NCBI GenBank assembly: GCA_963978545.1
Contig: OZ021732.1
Coordinates: 20,691,521-20,755,520 of the forward strand
DNA length: 64,000 bases
Direction of reading: 5' to 3'
Source: Linyphia triangularis
Lineage: Eukaryota > Arthropoda > Arachnida > Araneae > Linyphiidae
Numbering within the stretch: the first letter of the stretch is position 1; each line of letters starts with the position of its first letter. The notes beneath the pieces were generated by a model. That model was not told where the DNA came from. It was given only the letters and a program-made list of their open reading frames with translations, and searched no databases. Positions 58,107-64,000 of this stretch are shown one piece after another. A program made the translations under genes and the position numbers.

Positions 58107-58297
58107 TCAATAGGTCCTTGCCATATTTGAAAGAAAGTTTCTCAAAAGCACCTTTGGGGAGAATTTAGTTGATGGTTCATGGAGAAGACAAACCAACACT
58201 GATCTGACATGGAACAAGAGCCTGCTAAACCAGATGGGTGAAGCAAGACTTTCCTGGTCAATGACGTAGAGCTGAAGACGATTATGATAGTCAACAG
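58107..58297 (+). other. Candidate internal exon
   Basis: A pyrimidine-rich TTTTTACTATTTTGTAG precedes the segment and CAG|GTAAAT, a strong splice donor, ends it. Inside, one frame is open for about 50 codons (from ~58114, with STFGENLVDGSWRRQTNTDL) and ends at TAG near 58267. The protein is not recognised. It could be a non-coding or 5' untranslated exon of a transcript ending near 60.6 kb. Evidence is splice-site pattern only. Confidence 0.25.
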
Positions 58298-60410
58298 GTA
58301 AATTACTCTTTTGATAGCAAAACTAGTTTTCTGGCTAAAATTTTTTAAATGAAAAATGCCATTATTGTTCATGTAGTTTTACTCATTTTATAATTTTTGC
58401 GCAGGAAAAGTGTGCATAAAAATTACTTATGGTTCAAATATATTTGAGTCATAAGCTTCAATTCCATTGACTATCCATGCACAATATTAATTTTTAACTA
58501 AAAATATGTCAATTTAAATTCTTTATAGTTTTGAAATTACTATATATGTATATATATATGTGTATATGTATATATTATATATGTGTGTATGTATATATAT
58601 GCATATAGATATATGTATGTATATATATACATAACAAAAGGAAAAAAATGAAATTACAAATGTAAAATCAAAAACATCAAAGCTATAGAAATACAACAAA
58701 TTACCAGTACATATGCTAATAGGTTAAAAAGTTGCCCCATGGTACAATTCCAAATTTCTGCCGTTTTTCATTTTATTTTGTTTGTATATATATATATATG
58801 TATGTATACCTCAAAATATTTACGTAATCCATGAAGCAAGAATCCATGGTGAAGTATGGCTGCTGTCAACATTTTGCAATACTAATTGAACATAACAGCA
58901 TTAATTTCTTTCAAATTTCAAGAAATTGTAGTCTTCAGATATATCTTCTATGAAATGTAATTGATTTAGAAGAAATACAATAATGCCACTAAGGAAAAAG
59001 TTAAGCCTGAGGATATTTTTTTTAGCTTCTGAATTCTCTAATTGACCATATATGTTATGCGTGTGTTATTGTCTATGTATGAAAGTGAAATTAGTTTTTC
59101 TATATAAAGACTGGAGTACTTACTTTAAGCAAAGTTTGAAACAACATATCATAGAGGTTAAATTGTGAAATAATTAGTTATAACAGTTGTCTAGTTATTC
59201 TGTGATATAACTAGTTTTTGTATAAAATTCCTAATGATAGACAATTAGATAGTAAAATAAAAGCACGCTATAATTTTTTATTTTATCTTTTGTTGCAAAA
59301 CTCTAAAAGTAACAAAAGGTATAGCAGGCATCTTCTTCGAACAGTCGTTTGAAGCCCCTCAAATTACCTTATTATTTTAAAATCACTTACTGTTGCCAAA
59401 TTTATTGCTTTTAATAATAGTGTTCTCAAATATCAATTTTGGGGAATTAGAGGTCCCAAATGGTTGTTGGACGTAACAACTTTCAGTAACAAGTCAATTT
59501 TTTTAGCAATAATTAAAAATGGACAAATATTTTTTGTCACTAATTAGGAAGTACTAGTCTGATAAAACCTCTGTTATCAGAGTGAGTCATAGATAGACAT
59601 AAATATCAGCATTAGGTATTGTATTCTTTTACTAAGAGATGTATTGAACCTTGATTCGAAAGGCAGAACTTGGCATGGCTTGGATATCTGGTCATGTAGT
59701 GATAAGTTGTATCTTGTGAATCCATTATTCAGTTCAATGGAACTTTTTTAATATATAAGTTATATTTTTTAAGAAATAATGGAGGGAAATGTTTAAAATT
59801 AAAAACTGTTTTAAAACCATATTTTTTTTTTTTTTTTTTTTTTTTTTGTACTTTTAAGTCTCACAGGTGAAAAGAGGATCATTTCCAGCTCGAGTTAACA
59901 TATTTCCTACTGCATATTCATTAAAAACCAAAAAAAATAAAAATTGTCAAACAGATAGCAATATGTGCAATTGTAAATAAACTATTTGTTGGACGCAGAG
60001 GTGTGTTAGCTTTTTAATTGGTATACCATTTATCAGTTTTAGTTTTGCAAAGGTAAGGTAAAAAGGATTTAAAAGAAAAAAAAAATCAGAAAGTAGTAAG
60101 TCATACTATTCCAAATAAATTTGTTAGTAATTAATGGATTACAGTGATGAAAGCTGTAAATAATCACTTGTAACAATATCAGAATTGAGTATAATTATCA
60201 ATTATTTATGTTGGCATTACACATTTTAATTACTATTATAACCTTGTTACGAATATTTAAAGTTGGCACAGAATTTCTGTTTTTATTTTTATGAACTAGC
60301 ATTCTGTGCTATAATTGCATTAGATTTTTAAAATTGCATTGTGAGTGGCAATTTTAAAAATGGTTTATTTTAAACTGAAATTTAAGAATAACCTATTTTT
60401 AATTTTCTAG
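58298..60410. other. Possible intron or intergenic stretch
   Basis: A (TA/TG)n-rich tract lies at 58540-58640 and a 26-base T run at 59822-59847. No element was recognised, making this one of the least repetitive parts of the window. Confidence 0.45.
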
Positions 60411-60600
60411 GTCCAAAGCCTACACCTAATGCTCTGAAACATGGAGAAAGAATACTACATTGAAGGAAGTGGCATAATTCCTGACAGTCAGATTGACAGA
60501 TACCTTGCCGAAAAGAAAAAACATTCTGCAATATTTAATTAAAACAAAGAATATGTTTGCTTTGTGTTCAATAAAATAAACTTATTACCTTATGTTTTTC
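60411..60600 (+). other. Candidate terminal exon
   Basis: TTTTTAATTTTCTAG (to 60410) is a good splice acceptor. The exon would carry the small ORF at 60441-60542 and end after AATAAA at 60570-60575, which overlaps a second AATAAA-like AAATAAA. Confidence 0.35.
60441..60542 (+). CDS. Candidate 33-codon small ORF
   Basis: I do not recognise the product. It starts ATGGAG with A at -3 and G at +4, a favourable eukaryotic context, with an in-frame stop two codons upstream. The peptide begins MEKEYYIEGSGIIPDS and ends YLAEKKKHSAIFN before TAA. It is hydrophilic with an acidic start and a basic tail; no signal peptide or membrane segment is visible. It sits alone in a segment bounded by an acceptor site and a poly-A signal. 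It may be a real micropeptide, the untranslated end of another gene, or chance. Confidence 0.3.
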   Translation: MEKEYYIEGSGIIPDSQIDRYLAEKKKHSAIFN

Positions 60601-61006
60601 CTCTTATTTTAATTGCATATTTCCATTTATATTTTTCTTTTATGCTAAACTTATAAAGGGGAAGATTTGCACAAAATGGCAAAACAACATTGTAATCAGT
60701 TTAAAAGAAAAATTGAGATGCATGAGATACATTACATTGTGCTTTAATAGATTTAGTCATGTTTTGTCTTATTTTTAAGGTATATATTTAGCTGAGAAAT
60801 CTATTGGAATGGATAAATTCTCTTGGTTAAAGGCTAATTAGGTAGTTAACTGTTTCATTGGTTTTTAATATAGGAGACTAGTTTTTACTTCCCAAAGTCT
60901 TGTTGAAGACGAACAAATATTTTCTAATGCTATGATTCTTTAATTTATTATACCATTAAGTTCATGTATATTAAGTTTAGAAAAGTTCATACTTATAGAA
61001 AATATT
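60576..61006. other. AT-rich stretch, no gene seen
   Basis: At about 60927-60975 a copy of part of the following hairpin arm (AACAAATATTTTCTAATGC and ATACCATTAAG) occurs in direct orientation. Confidence 0.5.
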
Positions 61007-61110
61007 CAAATATTTTCTAACACTATGATTATACCATTAAGGCCAGTCATTAAAGTAATGACTTGCCTTGATAGTATAAATTATATTACCATAGTATTAG
61101 AAAATATTTG
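61007..61110. repeat. Long hairpin (foldback), 104 bp
   Basis: CAAATATTTTCTAACACTATG to GGCCAGTCATTA pairs with TAATGACTTGCC to CATAGTATTAGAAAATATTTG across a 3-base loop. The stem is about 45 bp with a few mismatches and a bulge. Confidence 0.85.
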
Positions 61111-61225
61111 ACGTAAAGAAAAGATACTGAGCCTCTTCATAGTGAGAGTAGGTACTTGAAACAGATATAGGTAGTTGATAAAAAAAATTAATTGTGAATT
61201 TTTTGTATAATTATGTTGCAGGAAC

Positions 61226-62750
61226 AAGGCTTTTGTTGTGAAAATCACATAGATGTCGACAAAATCACTAAGATCACAATGTGACATCGCAGCGACAAAG
61301 CTTTCTTTGCGAAAATCGCATAAATCACACGGATGTCGCCAAAATCACTAAGATCACATTTAGGTCACAAAGCGATATCGCAGTGACAAAGCTTTCGTTG
61401 CGAAGATCGCATAAATCACACGGATGTCGCCAAAATCACTAAGATCACATTTAGGTCACAAAGCGATATCGCAGTGACAAAGCTTTCGTTGCGAAGATCG
61501 CATAAATCACACGGATGTCGCCAAAATCACTAAGATCACATTTAGGTCACAAAGCGATATCGCAGTGACAAAGCTTTCGTTGCGAAGATCGCATAAATCA
61601 CACGGATGTCGCCAAAATCACTAAGATCACATTTAGGTCACAAAGCGATATCGCAGTGACAAAGCTTTCGTTGCAAAGATCGCATAAATCACATGGAGGT
61701 CGCCAAAATCACTAAGATCACATACAGATCACAATGTGACATCGCAGTGACAAAGCTTTCGTTGCGAAAATCGCATAAATCACACGGATGTCGCCAAAAT
61801 CACTAAGATCACATTTAGGTCACAAAGCGATATCGCAGTGACAAAGCTTTCGTTGCAAAGATCGCATAAATCACACGGATGTCGCAAAAATCACTAAGAT
61901 CACATACAGATCACAATGTGACATCGCAGTGACAAAGCTTTCGTTGCGAAAATCGCATAAATCACACGGATGTCGCCAAAATCACTAAGATCACATTTAG
62001 GTCACAAAGCGATATCGCAGCGACAAAGCTTTCGTTGCGAAAATCGCATAAATCACATGGATGTCGCCAAAATCACTAAGATCACATTTAGGTCACAAAG
62101 CGATATCGCAGTGACAAAGCTTTCGTTGCGAAGATCGCATAAATCACACGGATGTCGCCAAAATCACTAAGATCACATTTAGGTCACAAAGCGATATCGC
62201 AGCGACAAAGCTTTCGTTGCGAAGATCGCATAAATCACACGGATGTCGCCAAAATCACTAAGATCACATTTAGGTCACAAAGCGATATCGCAGCGACAAA
62301 GCTTTCGTTGCGAAGATCGCATAAATCACACGGATGTGGCCAAAATCACTAAGATCACATTTAGGTCACAAAGCGATATCGCAGCGACAAAGCTTTCGTT
62401 GCGAAGATCGCATAAATCACACGGATGTTGCCAAAATCACTAAGATCACATTTAGGTCACAAAGCGATATCGCAGCGACAAAGTTTTCGTTGCGAAGATC
62501 GCATAAATCACACGGATGTCGCCAAAATCACTAAGATCACATACAGATCACAATGCGATATCGCAAAAATCGCAAATTCGTCCCCAATGTCACAATGTGA
62601 CGAAAAGCGATATCGCAGCGATATCACAAAGTTACGTCGCAAAACCCCCTCTAAAACGGACATTGGACGACTATGTGACCCCTGTGTGATATCGCCGTGA
62701 CATCGCGTGATCTCTATGCGATATCGCTTTTCGTCACATACTCGTCACAT
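61226..62750 (+). repeat. 91-bp tandem satellite array, 14 full units
   Basis: Units start AAAG(C/T)TTTC at 61297 and then at every 91 bp to 62480 with no indel. A degenerate unit precedes the first, and a decayed tail of GATATCGC-rich sequence follows to about 62750. A unit contains AAAGCTTT, TTGCGAAGATCGCA, ATGTCGCCAAAATCAC, AAGATCACATTTAGG and the 10-bp palindrome GCGATATCGC. Two variants exist: the common one (TTTAGGTCACAAAGCGATATC) and one with CATACAGATCACAATGTGAC at units 5, 7 and 14. Because 91 is not a multiple of 3, staggered ORFs of 66 codons appear; they are not genes. Confidence 0.97.
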
Positions 62751-63151
62751 GGTTATTAGGGAAGACACACATTGCGGGGAAGCAAACTAACGACGAACTA
62801 TGCACTGCCTTATGCGAAACGTACATAAGTTTCTCTATTTACAAAATTAACACTACGAAATATTTACAAATATACAAAAATTGGTAACAAGAAAAATACC
62901 GAAGTATATCGTGCCAGAAAATACGCTATTACCAAACCACTCAAAGTGGAAGAGTGGCGAAAAAGGTGAAACTCATGCGTCCATGATATGAGAGCAAGTG
63001 CCCTTTCCAATGGACGTTCTGAAACAAAACAATAAAAAGAGAAAAAAAAAACACCACTCATGTCAAGCACAGCAATTGAAACACGCGTTCTTATAACGTG
63101 ACTATTTGAAACACTTTGAAGATTGTTTTTTTACGACAAGAGTAGACTGGA
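62751..63151. other. Intergenic stretch, no gene seen
   Basis: Less AT-rich at first (GAAGACACACATTGCGGGG), then plain. No gene, RNA or repeat is supported. Confidence 0.5.
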
Positions 63152-63811
63152 TGGTGACTGCAAGTTTAGGAACCCTATCGAACATCACTCTATTTTTTAT
63201 TTTTATAGAATTTAGAGAAATGTTAGTAGATCACGCGTGAATCTGCCAGTCTATCGGGACAAAAAAAAGCCTAAAAAAGGACTGTTCAAAAATTGACTTT
63301 AAATGAGTTAAACTAAATCCGATTGCTAAATATGTCATAACTAGCCAAATAATGCGCATTATTTATTTTTTATTTGATAACCCACCGTTCTTTAATTTTT
63401 AATGGGAAAGGATGCAGACCCTTCAGATCTCTAAAAACAAAATACTTACATCTTTAAAAGTGAGCCAAATTGGCAATAAATATTACTTCACTGATGACGA
63501 AACTGTGATGTAAAATCAGTTCACTTTGAAAAACTGCAAAACGTCTCCAGAGATCTAAATAGCCTACATCTCTTCTTATTGAAAATTAAAGAGCAATGGG
63601 TTATCAAATAAAAAAGAATGTTCATCATTTGGCAAGTAATGACATATTTTTCAATCGGATTTAGTTCAACTCATTCAAAGCCAATTTTTAACAGTTTCGG
63701 CCAGTTTTGTCAAGGCAGACTAGTAGATTCATAATCTACTAACATTTCTTTGCATTCTATAATAAAATTCAGAATAATGTTCGATTCGGTACCTAAACTT
63801 GCAGTCGCCAA
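63152..63811. mobile_element. 660-bp foldback element
   Basis: The left arm starts TGGTGACTGCAAGTTTAGG; the right arm ends in its reverse complement (CCTAAACTTGCAGTCGCCA with one T/C change). Arms of about 320 bp share GAAATGTTAGTAGAT, GAGTTAAACTAAATCCGATTG and TTATTTGATAACCCA blocks and nearly meet at the centre (~63480). No protein is encoded. Target duplication is not clear. Confidence 0.85.
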
Positions 63812-63948
63812 TTCGAAATATATAGGTACATAAAAATACGAGACTAAAGTTCATTGTATGTCTCGACCAAAATGCAGCCCAGAAGTACTGACCTTCAAAT
63901 ACAACTTCTATACAGTGCATGATGTGCCACTGATTCCCAATAAGGCTT

Positions 63949-64000
63949 GCCGACCAAACGGTATAGTGGTTAGCATACTAGCTTCTAGACCGCGAGGTTG
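63949..64000 (+). mobile_element. tRNA-derived SINE, family S1, copy 5 (cut by window end)
   Basis: It begins GCCGACCAAACGGTATAGTG and continues through box A (TAGTGGTTAGCAT) to GACCGCGAGGTTG, where the window stops. Box B and the tail should follow outside. Confidence 0.9.

Noticed and set aside
61970..62700. Series of overlapping 66-91-codon ORFs with near-identical proteins
   Set aside because: They are successive 91-bp satellite units read in rotating frames; starts are 91 bp apart and the frame is not kept along the array.
61226..62750. CRISPR-like array
   Set aside because: The 91-bp units are contiguous with no unique spacers, and the setting is eukaryotic.

Overview
The window is AT-rich eukaryotic DNA with no intact protein-coding gene longer than about 100 codons. 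tRNA-derived SINEs, Tc1/mariner and hAT relics, solo LTRs, long poly-A/T and (AT)n tracts, and splice-like and poly-A signals fit an invertebrate, most likely an arthropod. An arachnid is possible, but the sequence alone does not prove it. Nothing looks bacterial: there are no operons, ribosome binding sites or CRISPR arrays. Nearly every longer reading frame is chance or antisense within a repeat.

Layout. 1-7.5 kb: low-complexity intergenic DNA with two copies of a dispersed ~0.7 kb repeat (here R1) and a 429-bp inverted-repeat element. 7.5-8.8 kb: element E1 inside one copy of a duplicated sequence, the other copy being its empty site. 9-16 kb: a TTAA-foldback relic, a 692-bp hAT-like element with TATCGATA-rich ends, and an inverted repeat around a broken coding fragment. 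16.1-17.3 kb: an internally deleted Tc1 element cut by a solo LTR. 19.3-20.0 kb: a 732-bp foldback with TTAA ends. 21.5-23.4 kb: an LTR relic and two R1 copies. 26.4 and 37.1 kb: two solo LTRs with ATAT target duplications. 29-36 kb: SINEs of two families, repeat R2, a TTAA-flanked MITE and an inverted-repeat element. 37.6-46 kb: more R1, a second LTR type, a GATATCGC-rich block, a 497-bp hAT-like MITE and SINEs. 46.77-53.78 kb: a 7,010-bp hAT-type element with a perfect 8-bp target duplication, holding E1-prime, which holds a second hAT-like element, which holds a SINE; beside these is an R1 copy interrupted by another SINE. 54-60.6 kb: the least repetitive part, with a Tc1 relic and a possible spliced transcript ending in a 33-codon ORF. 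61.2-62.75 kb: a 91-bp tandem array. 63.15-63.81 kb: another large foldback. The window ends inside a SINE.

The parts do not form a pathway. What can be read is insertion history: target duplications and paralogous empty sites fix element ends and the order of insertion. The best leads are the nested hAT stack, the 91-bp array and its dispersed relative near 41.4 kb, the Tc1 element whose two transposase halves face each other, the LTR flanked by 85-bp repeats, and the small spliced-looking ORF at 60.44 kb. Family assignments rest on termini, target duplications and peptide motifs read by eye; no alignment or database search was run.
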